Assembly: GCF_005876855.1 (NCBI RefSeq)
Contig: NZ_QLAE01000014.1
Span: 1 to 64,000, forward strand
Reading direction: 5' to 3'
DNA from: Stutzerimonas nosocomialis
GTDB taxonomy: Bacteria > Pseudomonadota > Gammaproteobacteria > Pseudomonadales > Pseudomonadaceae
DNA length: 64,000 nt
Part shown: positions 35,950 through 44,143 of the stretch, piece after piece
Position numbering within the stretch: position 1 is the stretch's first letter
Layout of the letters: the number at the start of each line of letters is the position of its first letter
Program-made: the position numbers and the translations under genes
The notes under the pieces: generated by a model
Seen by the model: only the letters and a program-made list of their open reading frames with translations
Databases searched by the model: none
What the model was told of the DNA's origin: nothing

Positions 35950-36618
35950 TCAATCGTTGTTGCTGAAGATGCCGAGCAGCTGCAGCAGGCTGATGAACAG
36001 GTTGTAGATCGAGACGAACAGGCTGATGGTGGCCATGATGTAGTTGCGCTCACCGCCATGGATGATGGCGCTGGTCTGGAACAGGATGCAGGCCGAGGAG
36101 AACAGGACGAAGCCTGCGCTGATGGCCAGTTGCAGACCGCTGATCTGGAAGAAGAAGCTCGCCAGCATGGCGCCGATCAGGACGAAGAACCCTGCGGTGA
36201 TGAAGCCGCTGAGGAAGCTCATGTCCTTGCGGGTGGTCAGCACGAAGGCGGACAGACCGAAGAACACCAGGGCGGTCATCGACAGGGCCGAGGCGATCAG
36301 CTCGCCGCCATTGGCCAGTCCCAGGTACATGTTGAGGATCGGGCCGAGGGTGTAGCCCATGAAGCCGGTCAGGGCGAAGGTGGAGACCAGGCCCCACGCC
36401 GAATTGCGCAGCTTCGCGGTGAGGAAGAACAGGCCGTAGAAGCCGATCAGCACCACGAAGATGTTCGGGTAGGCCGCGTTGGCCTGCATCGCGAGGTAGG
36501 CGACCAGTCCGCTGAAGCCCAGGGTCATGGCCAGCAGGCCATAGGTATTGCGCAGCACCTTGCTGACTTCCCGTTCCTCGACCTGCGCGCTGTTTACTGC
36601 GTAGTTCTGTTCGTGCAT
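35950..36618 (-). CDS. yccA: Bax inhibitor-1 / YccA family membrane protein
   Basis: A 222-residue inner-membrane protein with seven predicted spans (TMBIM/BI-1 family). E. coli YccA is a substrate and modulator of the FtsH protease; other members are pH-sensitive calcium leak channels. It has the conserved C-terminal tail with acidic residues near the end (IFSNND) and the [11 protein letters not shown] helix. In this lineage it follows tusDCBE, as in P. aeruginosa. Confidence 0.92.
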   Translation of the reverse strand: MHEQNYAVNSAQVEEREVSKVLRNTYGLLAMTLGFSGLVAYLAMQANAAYPNIFVVLIGFYGLFFLTAKLRNSAWGLVSTFALTGFMGYTLGPILNMYLGLANGGELIASALSMTALVFFGLSAFVLTTRKDMSFLSGFITAGFFVLIGAMLASFFFQISGLQLAISAGFVLFSSACILFQTSAIIHGGERNYIMATISLFVSIYNLFISLLQLLGIFSNND

Positions 36619-36704
36619 GACGACACTCCTGATGGTGCAGACAAACCTGAAGACGATCTGCCCGGATCATAGCAGAGGCTGAAAACCGTACCAGGGGGCA
36701 GTGT

Positions 36705-36732
36705 TTGACAGTGTGTTTCGATTCGGTAATAT
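36705..36732 (+). promoter_or_regulatory. Promoter of tRNA-Ser
   Basis: TTGACA (36705-36710), a 16-bp spacer, TAATAT (36727-36732), 17 bp before the mature tRNA 5' end. Confidence 0.7.
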
Positions 36733-36749
36733 TGCCGCCCGCTTTATGC

Positions 36750-36839
36750 GGAGGTGTGGCCGAGTGGTTTAAGGCAGCGGTCTTGAAAACCGCCGAAGGG
36801 GAAACTCTTCCGTGAGTTCGAATCTCACCGCCTCCGCCA
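36750..36839 (+). tRNA. tRNA-Ser (UGA)
   Basis: A 90-nt class II tRNA with encoded CCA. The acceptor stem GGAGGTG/CGCCTCC has one wobble pair. The anticodon loop CTTGAAA gives anticodon UGA, and there is a long variable arm and a GTGAG/CTCAC T-stem with TTCGAAT loop. Its last 24 bases are repeated in degenerate form at 39425-39447, so it may be an integration site. Confidence 0.97.
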
Positions 36840-36848
36840 TCTTGAAGT

Positions 36849-36882
36849 CCGAAGGCCCCGAATTCCGGGGCCTTCGGCGTTT
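36849..36882 (+). terminator. Terminator-like hairpin after tRNA-Ser
   Basis: A stem of about 11 bp (CGAAGGCCCCG at 36850-36860 with its complement at 36866-36876) and a short loop, followed by only a weak CGTTTC tract. Confidence 0.7.
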
Positions 36883-37406
36883 CTGAGGAATCGAAAAGCG
36901 GGTGTGGGCGTTCCCGCATCGTTCCCGGCTACTGTTTTTCTGCGCAACCAGAAAGGCGGCAGAGTGGTGCGTGGCTCAGGATTTCTGCCTGATCGGTCAT
37001 CGCCGCCCCCCATCTGGCCCAAGGCGAAGGGCTTTCTCTATCCAGCCGTCACCTGCATGGCGCAGCGCCATCAGCGGGAATGCTCGCGCCGTCGACGAAC
37101 TGACATATGAGCGGTTCGTGTATGCCTCCGCGCTGTATTCCAGGCGCAACTCCCTCGATATCCGAACAGATCGCAACTGAGCCTCCGGCTTGCCCTTGTT
37201 GAATTGGCCAGCTGTCCGAAACGAATAGGCCTCGTGATGACGGAAGAGGCTTCGAAGACCGGTGCGGTCAACAACCACGCCATCAACAGACAGCGGCTCG
37301 TCTCGGCGGGACGGTAGGGCTTTCCATAGGTCTCCGTCGGGCGGGGAAGCCAAATTGTCCAGACGCATGATGCCTCATTCTCATGCTTGATTATCGTCAG
37401 TCACCT

Positions 37407-37433
37407 TCTAGCGAGTTGTCTGTGCGCCGATAA
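37407..37433 (+). promoter_or_regulatory. Candidate sigma-28 (FliA) promoter of the chemoreceptor
   Basis: GCCGATAA (37426-37433) is a perfect FliA -10. Fifteen bases upstream lies TCTA, a poor match to the -35 TAAA. It is 58 bp before the receptor ATG. Confidence 0.5.
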
Positions 37434-37490
37434 CGAGAGAGGAATATCGGAACGCTAATTTCGCTCAGCTCTAGACACTGGATAATCGAC

Positions 37491-39116
37491 ATGTATCTTC
37501 GACGCATTAAAATCGCGCCGCGCGCGTTTCTCAGTTTTTCACTAATCGCATTGCTTGTAATGTTGCTGGGAGCCTTTTCTCTTATTGAGATGAAGACAAT
37601 CCGGGGTGCGGCTGTCGAATTAAGGGAAAACAGCATGCCCAGCTACGCTGCGCTGGGGCGAATTAACGAAAACATCCTTCGAATTCGAATCGTTTCCTTC
37701 CGCATACTGGTCGACCGTCAGCCAGAGGAACTGGCAATCAGTATTGCTCGTGCGGCGGAGCTCACGGAGCTGTTAAAGACGGCCAAAGAGCGGTATGAGA
37801 CGCTGCTCTCCAATGACCGCGAGCGCCAACAGTTCTTGCGCTTGGAACAAGCACTCAACGCCTACTATGCGGTTAACGACAAGCTAATCCGATTGTCGAA
37901 CGAAGGGCGCCTGGATGAGCTTGCTTCTCTGCTCGGCACTGAATACAAAGCACTTTCGGATGACCTTGGGGCGCAATTTGGCGCGCTTATGAAAATTAAC
38001 GCAGAAGTGGCGGATTCATCCTCGGCATTGGCCGATCAGGTATATGACCGCTCTGTCACGTCTGTAATCGGTCTCGTCATATTCGCGGCCTTGCTTACTG
38101 CGGCTCTGGCGTTGGCGCTGACGCGGAGTATCGTCAAGCCGCTGTCTGAAGCCGTACGGGTGGCGGAGACGATCGCGGCTGGCAATTTAACTGAGACTAT
38201 TATTGTTGCTGGATCGGATGAGCCAGCCACTCTGCTTCGCTCCATGCAGACGATGCAACAAAACCTGAAGGACGCCATCCAGAGCATCGCCAGTTCGTCG
38301 GATCAACTGGCTTCGGCAGCCGAAGAGCTAAATGCTGTCACCGAGGATTCGAGCAAAGGTTTGCATCAGCAAAATAACGAACTGGAGCAAGCTGCGACCG
38401 CAGTCAATGAAATGACCACGGCAGTCGATGAAGTCGCGCGAAATGCGGTTGCCACATCCGAAGCCTCCCGCGACTCTGATAAAACAGCCCGTGAAGGGCA
38501 GCGCCAAGTCATCAAAACCGTCGAATCGATCACCAGTTTGGCCGAGAACGTGACCGGGACGGCAACTCAGGTCGAACAGCTTGCCGACAGAGTACGTAGT
38601 ATCAGCAGCGTGCTAGACGTAATCCGTTCCATTGCTGAACAGACGAACCTGCTCGCTCTCAACGCGGCAATCGAGGCTGCCCGGGCTGGTGAGGCTGGCC
38701 GTGGTTTCGCTGTGGTGGCCGACGAGGTCCGTGCCCTGGCGCACCGGACGCAGCAATCCACCCGAGAAATCGAAAGCATGATTGCTGGAGTGCAAGAAGG
38801 CACCAATGAGGCAATGTCTGCGATGCGCAACAGCAACGAGCTGGCTCACAGCACCCTTGATGTCGCCCGCGCCGCAGGCCAGGCACTGGAAGAAATTACC
38901 CAGGCAATCAGCCACATTACCGAGCGTAACCTGGTCATAGCCAGCGCCTCTGAAGAGCAAGCCCAGGTGGCGCGAGAGGTCGATCGCAATTTGGTCAATA
39001 TCCGTGATCTAGCGGTGCAAACCTCTGCCGGCGCACATCAGACCAGTGCGGCTAGTCAAGATCTCTCCCGTTTGGCGATTGATCTGAACAGCTTGGTCAT
39101 GCGCTTCAAAATCTAA
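37491..39116 (+). CDS. Methyl-accepting chemotaxis protein
   Basis: A 541-residue chemoreceptor. Membrane span 1 (about 12-33), a periplasmic four-helix-bundle sensor (about 35-185), span 2 (about 189-210), a HAMP domain (to about 265) and a cytoplasmic signalling coiled coil with the hairpin tip [19 protein letters not shown] near residue 385. No C-terminal CheR-binding pentapeptide is present. The ligand is unknown. The coding sequence is visibly less GC-rich than its neighbours, especially in the first 200 codons, and the gene sits between tRNA-Ser and a degenerate copy of that tRNA's 3' end, suggesting acquisition by transfer. Confidence 0.95.
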   Translation: MYLRRIKIAPRAFLSFSLIALLVMLLGAFSLIEMKTIRGAAVELRENSMPSYAALGRINENILRIRIVSFRILVDRQPEELAISIARAAELTELLKTAKERYETLLSNDRERQQFLRLEQALNAYYAVNDKLIRLSNEGRLDELASLLGTEYKALSDDLGAQFGALMKINAEVADSSSALADQVYDRSVTSVIGLVIFAALLTAALALALTRSIVKPLSEAVRVAETIAAGNLTETIIVAGSDEPATLLRSMQTMQQNLKDAIQSIASSSDQLASAAEELNAVTEDSSKGLHQQNNELEQAATAVNEMTTAVDEVARNAVATSEASRDSDKTAREGQRQVIKTVESITSLAENVTGTATQVEQLADRVRSISSVLDVIRSIAEQTNLLALNAAIEAARAGEAGRGFAVVADEVRALAHRTQQSTREIESMIAGVQEGTNEAMSAMRNSNELAHSTLDVARAAGQALEEITQAISHITERNLVIASASEEQAQVAREVDRNLVNIRDLAVQTSAGAHQTSAASQDLSRLAIDLNSLVMRFKI

Positions 39117-39584
39117 CGCCATTCGCACTCGCTTGGCCGGCATTCAAGTGGAGGATGCCGTAGCCGAGCGGAGGGGACACATGTTCACGCGATGATCCGC
39201 CGGCTATGCATAAGGATCAGCAGCTACGTGTAGGACATGACCGTCCTGTAGGAAGGGATGGCTCGGCGCCTTGAAATCCCACCGACGTTGCAGTTGGGAG
39301 TTCCAAACAATCGGGCCTCCCAGCTGTCGGGTATTCCCGAAATGTCCCCAATATGCACCCTTCGCAGACTTGCGAAGTTTGCATGCCTCCGTAGAATGCC
39401 CGGCCCGACGTCGCGGGTAATGATTTCGACTCTCACTGCCTCGCCATTTTGTGCAGTGATGGTATTCGGCCTGCGCGCAAGTCGCTGGATGCTGCGTTAG
39501 ATCATGGTTTTTTTGTTAGAGTTCGGCCACTCTTGGTGCGATCTGACGACCCAGCCACTTATCCATGCACAATGAGGTGTCCGC
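39117..39584. other. Gap between chemoreceptor and gacA
   Basis: No secure gene; two short overlapping frames (39224-39436 minus and 39258-39500 plus) look accidental. The stretch contains the degenerate tRNA-Ser 3'-end copy at 39425-39447. The last 100 bases presumably hold the gacA promoter. Confidence 0.5.
39425..39447 (+). repeat. Degenerate copy of tRNA-Ser 3' end (att-like)
   Basis: TTCGACTCTCACTGCC followed by TCGCCAT matches the T-arm and acceptor end of tRNA-Ser (36817-36840) at 21 of 24 positions, with two substitutions and one missing C. It is in the same orientation and ends at the same base past CCA. This is what a decayed attachment-site repeat would look like; no integrase is seen. 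Confidence 0.6.
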
Positions 39585-40229
39585 TTGATTAGGGTGCTTG
39601 TGGTCGATGACCACGATCTGGTTCGTACGGGCATTTCCCGAATGCTCGCCGATATCGATGGGCTGCAGGTGGTGGGCCAGGCCGAATCGGGCGAAGAGGC
39701 GATCAAGAAAGCGCGCGAATTGAAGCCCGATGTCGTCCTGATGGACGTCAAGATGCCAGGCATCGGCGGCCTCGAGGCTACCCGCAAGCTCCTCCGAAGC
39801 TACCCGGACATGAAGGTCGTCGCCGTTACCGTCTGCGAGGAAGATCCCTTCCCGACGCGGCTGTTGCAGGCCGGCGCCGCCGGTTATCTGACCAAGGGTG
39901 CCGGGCTCAACGAGATGGTCCAGGCGATCCGCCTGGTCTTCGCCGGCCAGCGATACATCAGCCCCCAGATCGCCCAGCAGCTTGCGCTGAAATCCTTCCA
40001 GCCCCAGGTAAACGGTTCGCCGTTCGACCTGTTGTCCGAGCGCGAGATCCAGATCGCCCTGATGATCGCCAATTGCCAGAAGGTCCAGGTCATCTCCGAC
40101 AAGCTCTGCCTATCGCCCAAGACCGTGAACACGTACCGCTACCGGATATTCGACAAGCTTTCGATCACCAGCGACGTGGAGCTGGTATTGCTCGCGGTTC
40201 GCCATGGCATGGTCGACGCCATCAACTGA
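39585..40229 (+). CDS. gacA: Response regulator GacA
   Basis: A 214-residue NarL/UvrY-type response regulator of the GacS/GacA system, which activates the small RNAs that titrate RsmA. The receiver domain has the acidic pocket Asp8-Asp9, phosphoacceptor Asp54 (LMDVKMPG) and Lys104, and a LuxR-type HTH begins near residue 148 ([12 protein letters not shown]...[12 protein letters not shown]). The start is TTG 39585 with GAGG upstream; TTG is, from memory, the usual gacA start in pseudomonads. The stop overlaps the uvrC start by one base. Confidence 0.96.
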   Translation: MIRVLVVDDHDLVRTGISRMLADIDGLQVVGQAESGEEAIKKARELKPDVVLMDVKMPGIGGLEATRKLLRSYPDMKVVAVTVCEEDPFPTRLLQAGAAGYLTKGAGLNEMVQAIRLVFAGQRYISPQIAQQLALKSFQPQVNGSPFDLLSEREIQIALMIANCQKVQVISDKLCLSPKTVNTYRYRIFDKLSITSDVELVLLAVRHGMVDAIN

Positions 40230-42052
40230 TGTCCAGCACCTTCGATTCTTCCGCATTCCTCGCCTCCTGCAGCGGGCGGCCCGGTGTTTACCGGATGTTC
40301 GATGCGGACGGCAAGATCCTCTACGTCGGCAAGGCGAAGAACCTCAAGAAGCGTCTGGCAAGCTACTTCCGCAAGGTGGGGCAGGCGCCGAAGACGGCTG
40401 CCCTGGTCAGCAAGATCGTCCAGGTCGAAACGACCATCACGGCCAACGAGACCGAAGCGCTGCTGCTGGAGCAGACGCTCATCAAGCAGCTGCGTCCGCC
40501 CTACAACATCCTGCTGCGTGACGATAAATCCTACCCGTACGTGTTTCTCTCGAGCGGCGACTACCCCCGCCTGAGCATCCATCGCGGTGCCAAAAAGGAG
40601 CCGGGGCGCTATTTCGGACCCTATCCGAGCGCCGGCGCGATACGCGAGAGCCTGGGCCTGCTGCAGAAGGCGTTCCAGGTACGCCAGTGCGAGGACAGCT
40701 ATTTCCGCAACCGTACCCGGCCGTGCCTGCAATATCAGATCAAGCGCTGCAAGGCGCCGTGCGTCAGCCTGGTGGACCCGGCCGAATATGCCGAGGACGT
40801 GCGGCATTCGATCATGTTCCTGGAAGGGCGCAGCAACACGCTTTCGGCCGAGCTCTCGGCGAACATGGAGAAGGCGGCGATGGCCCTGGATTTCGAGCGC
40901 GCCGCCGAGATCCGCGACCAGATCGGCATCCTGCGCCGCGTTCAGGATCAGCAGAGCATGGAAGGCGGCACCGGCGACGTGGACATCGTTGCCGCGACGG
41001 TGAGTCCGGGCGGTGCCTGTGTCCACCTGATCACGGTGCGTTCCGGGCGGGTGCTGGGCAGCAAGAACTTCTTCCCACAGGTGGCCATCGAGGAGAGCGT
41101 CGCCGAGGTCCTGCAGGCTTTCCTGGAGCAGTATTACCTCGCTTCGATGGAGCGCGATCTGCCGGGAGAGCTGATCGTCAACGCGGTGCACGAGGATTTT
41201 CCGACCCTGGTCAGCGCCATTGCCGAGCTCAAGGGGCGCGAGGTCGCAATCAGCCACAGGGTCCGCGGGACGCGTGCGCGCTGGCAGCAGCTGGCCCTGA
41301 CCAACGCCGAGCAGGCACTGAGCGCCCGGCTGGCGAACCGCCAACACCTGGCGGCGCGTTTCGATGCGCTGGCCGAGGCGCTGGAAATGGACGAGGTGCC
41401 GATGCGGCTCGAATGCTTCGACATCAGCCACTCCAGCGGCGAGGCGACGGTGGCCTCCTGCGTGGTCTTCGGGCCGGAGGGACCGCTGAAGTCGGATTAT
41501 CGGCGCTACAACATCGAAGATGTCACGGCGGGCGACGATTATGCTGCCATGCATCAGGCGCTGACGAGGCGTTTTCGCAAGGCCGCCGAAGGCGAGGGCA
41601 AGCTGCCGGACGTACTGCTCGTCGACGGCGGCAAGGGCCAGTTGAACATGGCGCGGGAGGTGCTGGACGAACTGGCGGTGCCGGACATGATCCTGCTGGG
41701 CGTGGCCAAGGGCGTGACCCGCAAGCCGGGGCTCGAAACGCTCTACCTCAACGATGCCGAGCACGAGTTCACGCTGCCGGCCGACTCGCCGGCACTGCAC
41801 CTGATCCAGCAGGTGCGCGACGAGGCCCACCGTTTCGCCATTACCGGACACCGCGCACGGCGCGGGAAAACCCGCCGTACCTCCACGCTGGAGGACATCG
41901 CGGGCGTTGGTCCGAAGCGCAGGCGCGAACTGCTCAAGCACTTTGGTGGTCTTCAGGAACTGTGCAGGGCCAGCGTGGATGAGATCGCCAAGGCGCCGGG
42001 CGTGAGTAAAAAGCTGGCCGAGTCGATTTATGCCGCCCTCCACAGTGAGTAG
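40229..42052 (+). CDS. uvrC: Excinuclease ABC subunit C
   Basis: The 607-residue UvrC makes both incisions around UvrB-bound lesions in nucleotide excision repair. It has an N-terminal GIY-YIG nuclease ([27 protein letters not shown]), a central cysteine-rich region, a UVR motif (near [15 protein letters not shown]), an RNase H-like nuclease ([11 protein letters not shown] and [10 protein letters not shown]), and a C-terminal double helix-hairpin-helix. ATG 40229 lies in TGATG with the gacA stop, giving translational coupling. Confidence 0.98.
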   Translation: MSSTFDSSAFLASCSGRPGVYRMFDADGKILYVGKAKNLKKRLASYFRKVGQAPKTAALVSKIVQVETTITANETEALLLEQTLIKQLRPPYNILLRDDKSYPYVFLSSGDYPRLSIHRGAKKEPGRYFGPYPSAGAIRESLGLLQKAFQVRQCEDSYFRNRTRPCLQYQIKRCKAPCVSLVDPAEYAEDVRHSIMFLEGRSNTLSAELSANMEKAAMALDFERAAEIRDQIGILRRVQDQQSMEGGTGDVDIVAATVSPGGACVHLITVRSGRVLGSKNFFPQVAIEESVAEVLQAFLEQYYLASMERDLPGELIVNAVHEDFPTLVSAIAELKGREVAISHRVRGTRARWQQLALTNAEQALSARLANRQHLAARFDALAEALEMDEVPMRLECFDISHSSGEATVASCVVFGPEGPLKSDYRRYNIEDVTAGDDYAAMHQALTRRFRKAAEGEGKLPDVLLVDGGKGQLNMAREVLDELAVPDMILLGVAKGVTRKPGLETLYLNDAEHEFTLPADSPALHLIQQVRDEAHRFAITGHRARRGKTRRTSTLEDIAGVGPKRRRELLKHFGGLQELCRASVDEIAKAPGVSKKLAESIYAALHSE

Positions 42053-42085
42053 AATGCCCCTCAAATCGGCGGAACTCTGGTACTG

Positions 42086-42643
42086 ATGAACATCCCAAAC
42101 CTGCTTACCGTCCTGCGCGTCCTGCTGATTCCCTTCTTCATTCTGTTGTTCTACCTGCCGTTCCACTGGAGTTATCTGGCCGCAAGCGCCGTGTTCACCA
42201 TCGCCGCGGTGACGGACTGGCTGGACGGCTACCTGGCGCGTCGGCTGCAGCAGAGCACGCCGTTCGGTGCCTTCCTCGATCCCGTGGCGGACAAACTCAT
42301 GGTCGCCGTGGCGCTCGTGCTGCTGGTCGAGCACCACGCCAATCTCTGGCTGACCTTGCCCGCGGCGATCATCATCGGGCGTGAGATCGTGGTGTCGGCG
42401 CTGCGTGAGTGGATGGCCGAGCTGGGCGCCCGTGCGCGGGTTGCGGTTTCGAATCTGGGCAAGTGGAAAACCGCCGCTCAGATGGTGGCGCTGGTGATCC
42501 TGCTGGCCAACCCGCCGGTCTTCACGGCGTGGGTGGCCCTGGGCTACGGTTTGCTCATCGTGGCGGCGGCACTGACCCTGTGGTCGATGGCTAATTACCT
42601 GATTGCCGCATGGCCTCACTTGAGCGCTACGGAAAAGAAATAA
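42086..42643 (+). CDS. pgsA: CDP-diacylglycerol--glycerol-3-phosphate phosphatidyltransferase
   Basis: A 185-residue inner-membrane enzyme that makes phosphatidylglycerol phosphate, the committed step to PG and cardiolipin. The CDP-alcohol phosphotransferase motif runs from Asp44 ([10 protein letters not shown]) to DPVADK around 65-70, with all catalytic aspartates. There are four to six membrane helices. It sits 33 bp after uvrC and just upstream of the tRNA-Gly promoter, matching uvrY-uvrC-pgsA-glyW in E. coli. Confidence 0.97.
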   Translation: MNIPNLLTVLRVLLIPFFILLFYLPFHWSYLAASAVFTIAAVTDWLDGYLARRLQQSTPFGAFLDPVADKLMVAVALVLLVEHHANLWLTLPAAIIIGREIVVSALREWMAELGARARVAVSNLGKWKTAAQMVALVILLANPPVFTAWVALGYGLLIVAAALTLWSMANYLIAAWPHLSATEKK

Positions 42644-42663
42644 AAACTTTTTTAATCAAGGGG

Positions 42664-42691
42664 TTGACGCGCCGCTCCGAAACTATAGAAT
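42664..42691 (+). promoter_or_regulatory. Promoter of the tRNA-Gly/tRNA-Cys unit
   Basis: TTGACG (42664-42669), a 16-bp spacer, TAGAAT (42686-42691), 18 bp before mature tRNA-Gly. Confidence 0.6.
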
Positions 42692-42709
42692 GGCGCCCGT
42701 CACCACGAC

Positions 42710-42785
<76 letters not shown>

Positions 42786-42829
42786 GTTTGTTGACGCTGA
42801 CGCCGCAGTATGCGGCGTCTTCGTTTTGA

Positions 42830-42903
42830 GGCCGGTTGGCAGAGTGGTTATGCAGCGGATTGCAAATCCGTGTACGCCGGTTCGATTCCGACATCGGCCT
42901 CCA
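42830..42903 (+). tRNA. tRNA-Cys (GCA)
   Basis: A 74-nt tRNA with encoded CCA. Acceptor GGCCGGT/ATCGGCC, anticodon loop TTGCAAA (anticodon GCA), T-arm GCCGG-TTCGATT-CCGAC with one mismatched or weak end pair. A strong terminator follows. Confidence 0.97.
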
Positions 42904-42910
42904 TCATTGA

Positions 42911-42944
42911 AGCCCTGTAGATCATTGATCTACAGGGCTTTTTT
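42911..42944 (+). terminator. Terminator after tRNA-Cys
   Basis: A near-perfect 13-14-bp inverted repeat (42911-42924 with 42926-42939) then six T residues. It separates the Gly-Cys unit from tRNA-Leu. Confidence 0.92.
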
Positions 42945-42980
42945 GTTTCTGTTCGAGTTCGCGTCCCAGCCGTTGCGCGG

Positions 42981-43009
42981 TTGCATGGGTGAAAGAGGGT
43001 GGTTATAGT
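42981..43009 (+). promoter_or_regulatory. Promoter of intron-containing tRNA-Leu
   Basis: TTGCAT (42981-42986), a 17-bp spacer, TATAGT (43004-43009), 30 bp before the mature tRNA 5' end. With the upstream terminator this makes tRNA-Leu a separate transcription unit. Confidence 0.65.
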
Positions 43010-43038
43010 CCTGCGCGCCGCGAGCGCAGATGCGGCAT

Positions 43039-43353
43039 GCCCGAGTGGTGAAACTGGTAGACACAGGGGACTTGAATCAATTTGAGCCCTCCGGAGGAAA
43101 CTCCAGAGGTGAAGCCCGTCAAATTCGGCGAACGCCCTGGATGCTCGATGCATCCGAGCCAACGCCGAGCCAAGCCCGATGCGTAAGCGCCGGGAAGGTG
43201 TAGAGAGCAGACGGCGGGCACCTAAGGCGCAAGGCTAAGGTGAAGGCGTGCTCCAGACCACGAACAGCGACGCTGCTGGCGGTGAAAGCCGAAGTGGTAA
43301 GAAAATCCCCCGACTTAACCGTCGTGCCGGTTCGATTCCGGCCTCGGGCACCA
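43039..43353 (+). tRNA. tRNA-Leu (UAA) interrupted by a group I intron
   Basis: Exons are 43039-43073 (35 nt) and 43302-43353 (52 nt); joined they give an 87-nt class II tRNA-Leu with encoded CCA. Acceptor GCCCGAG pairs CTCGGGC, anticodon stem GGGGA pairs TCCCC, loop CTTAAAA gives anticodon UAA, the variable arm is CGAC/GTCG and the T-arm GCCGG-TTCGATT-CCGGC. The intron splits the anticodon between U34 and A35. Position after uvrC-pgsA, tRNA-Gly and tRNA-Cys matches glyW-cysT-leuZ of E. coli. Scanners expecting an uninterrupted tRNA are likely to miss or mis-call it. Confidence 0.93.
43074..43301 (+). ncRNA. Group I (IC3-like) self-splicing intron in tRNA-Leu(UAA)
   Basis: A 228-nt intron. 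The 5' exon ends in U (43073) and CTT can pair with the guide GAG at 43084-43086, giving the conserved U.G splice-site wobble; the intron ends in G (43301). Helices drawn by hand: P2 88-96/101-109 with GAAA loop; P3 114-118/215-219; P4 125-129/164-168; P5a 139-144/150-155; P6 175-178/191-194 with P6a 181-183/188-190; P7 205-209/249-253; P8 220-223/238-241 (add 43000). Core blocks such as GTCAAATTCGGCGAA and GAAGGTGTAGAGA resemble the Azoarcus tRNA-Ile intron as I recall it. No homing endonuclease is encoded. Confidence 0.93.
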
Positions 43354-43360
43354 ATATCGA

Positions 43361-43393
43361 AGCCGTCTCTGTTCAAGCAGAGGCGGCTTTTTT
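43361..43393 (+). terminator. Terminator after tRNA-Leu
   Basis: An 11-bp stem (43361-43371 with 43378-43388, one wobble) and six T residues, 8 bp past the CCA end. Confidence 0.92.
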
Positions 43394-43563
43394 CGTTATG
43401 TCCTTCGGATAGCCATGCAGGGCGCCCGAGTCGGTCCTGGGTTGGCCCGGGAACGGGCGAGCGCCTTTGGCGGCGGCCAGCGGATCACGGCGGCAGGCGC
43501 GCGCACGGAACTGCACCTGGAGAGAGCGGCCAGATATAGCAAGCGTGCTTTGGAGGCCGGCTC

Positions 43564-43788
43564 ATGAGTGATGCGTTTTCCTACCTGGCGATCATCGGCG
43601 CCGTGGCCATCATCCTGCTGGATCTTTGGGCCATCGTCAGCGTGTTCCGCAGCGATCGCGGCGTCGGGGCGAAGGCGCTCTGGGCCATCGGCATTTCGCT
43701 CTTTCCCATCGTTGGGCTGATCGTCTGGGCCATTGCCGGGCCGAGGGCCGCCAAGACCGGTCCCGTTTGGCGCAGCCCCGAGCCATGA
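43564..43788 (+). CDS. Small membrane protein with PLDc_N domain
   Basis: A 74-residue protein with two membrane helices (about 6-28 and 39-59) separated by a basic loop FRSDRGVGAKALW. This is the PLDc_N (cardiolipin-synthase N-terminal-like) domain found alone in many small bacterial membrane proteins. GGAGG lies 7 bases before ATG 43564. The function of stand-alone members is unknown. It stands alone between the tRNA cluster and galU. Confidence 0.75.
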   Translation: MSDAFSYLAIIGAVAIILLDLWAIVSVFRSDRGVGAKALWAIGISLFPIVGLIVWAIAGPRAAKTGPVWRSPEP

Positions 43789-44143
43789 GGCGTCTGCTGG
43801 AGCGTTAGATAGCCAATCCCTGTCAGTCGGGCCGATAGCCTCGATCAGCCTGCGGCAATGCGTTCGTGGCCCCGGCAGTAGACAGACGGCATCGCCCGGA
43901 TCACTCTATGCCGCCCGCGAAGACCTGGCTCCAATCCAGGTGGCGGTCGACCGATCCGAGCTGATGCGTACCGTTTGTTAGGGCCCTGCGAACCCCCCGG
44001 TCGTTCGGTGGTCGTAGCCTCTAGATTCGGCCCCCTACGCGGTTTTTCCCGTCTCGAAAGGCGTCGGCCGGTCACCTCAAGGCAGCTGTTGCCTGTCGTT
44101 CAAGCGGCACATCGATTGGACCCTATCCAACAAGGACTCAGTA
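43789..44143. other. Gap before galU, no gene recognised
   Basis: A 355-bp stretch without a convincing gene on either strand; a minus-strand open frame (43845-44075) looks accidental. It must hold the galU promoter. CAAGGA lies about 7 bases before the galU ATG. Confidence 0.5.

Larger units (their letters stand above)
36840..37490. other. Gap after tRNA-Ser: islet left arm, no secure gene
   Basis: After the tRNA terminator this 650-bp stretch holds no recognisable gene. One minus-strand frame (36997-37368, 123 codons) is open but matches no family I know and has no good ribosome site; it may be a remnant. The right end (37400-37490) is AT-richer and carries a candidate flagellar-sigma promoter for the chemoreceptor. 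Confidence 0.45.

Noticed and set aside
39258-39500. 80-codon plus-strand frame before gacA
   Set aside because: It reads through the degenerate tRNA-Ser copy and has no recognisable domain or good ribosome site; treated as non-coding.
43003-43376. Short minus-strand frames across the tRNA-Leu region
   Set aside because: They lie over the two tRNA exons and the intron; the RNA structure explains the sequence, and there are no ribosome sites or homologous motifs. I also looked for a homing endonuclease inside the intron and found no room for one.
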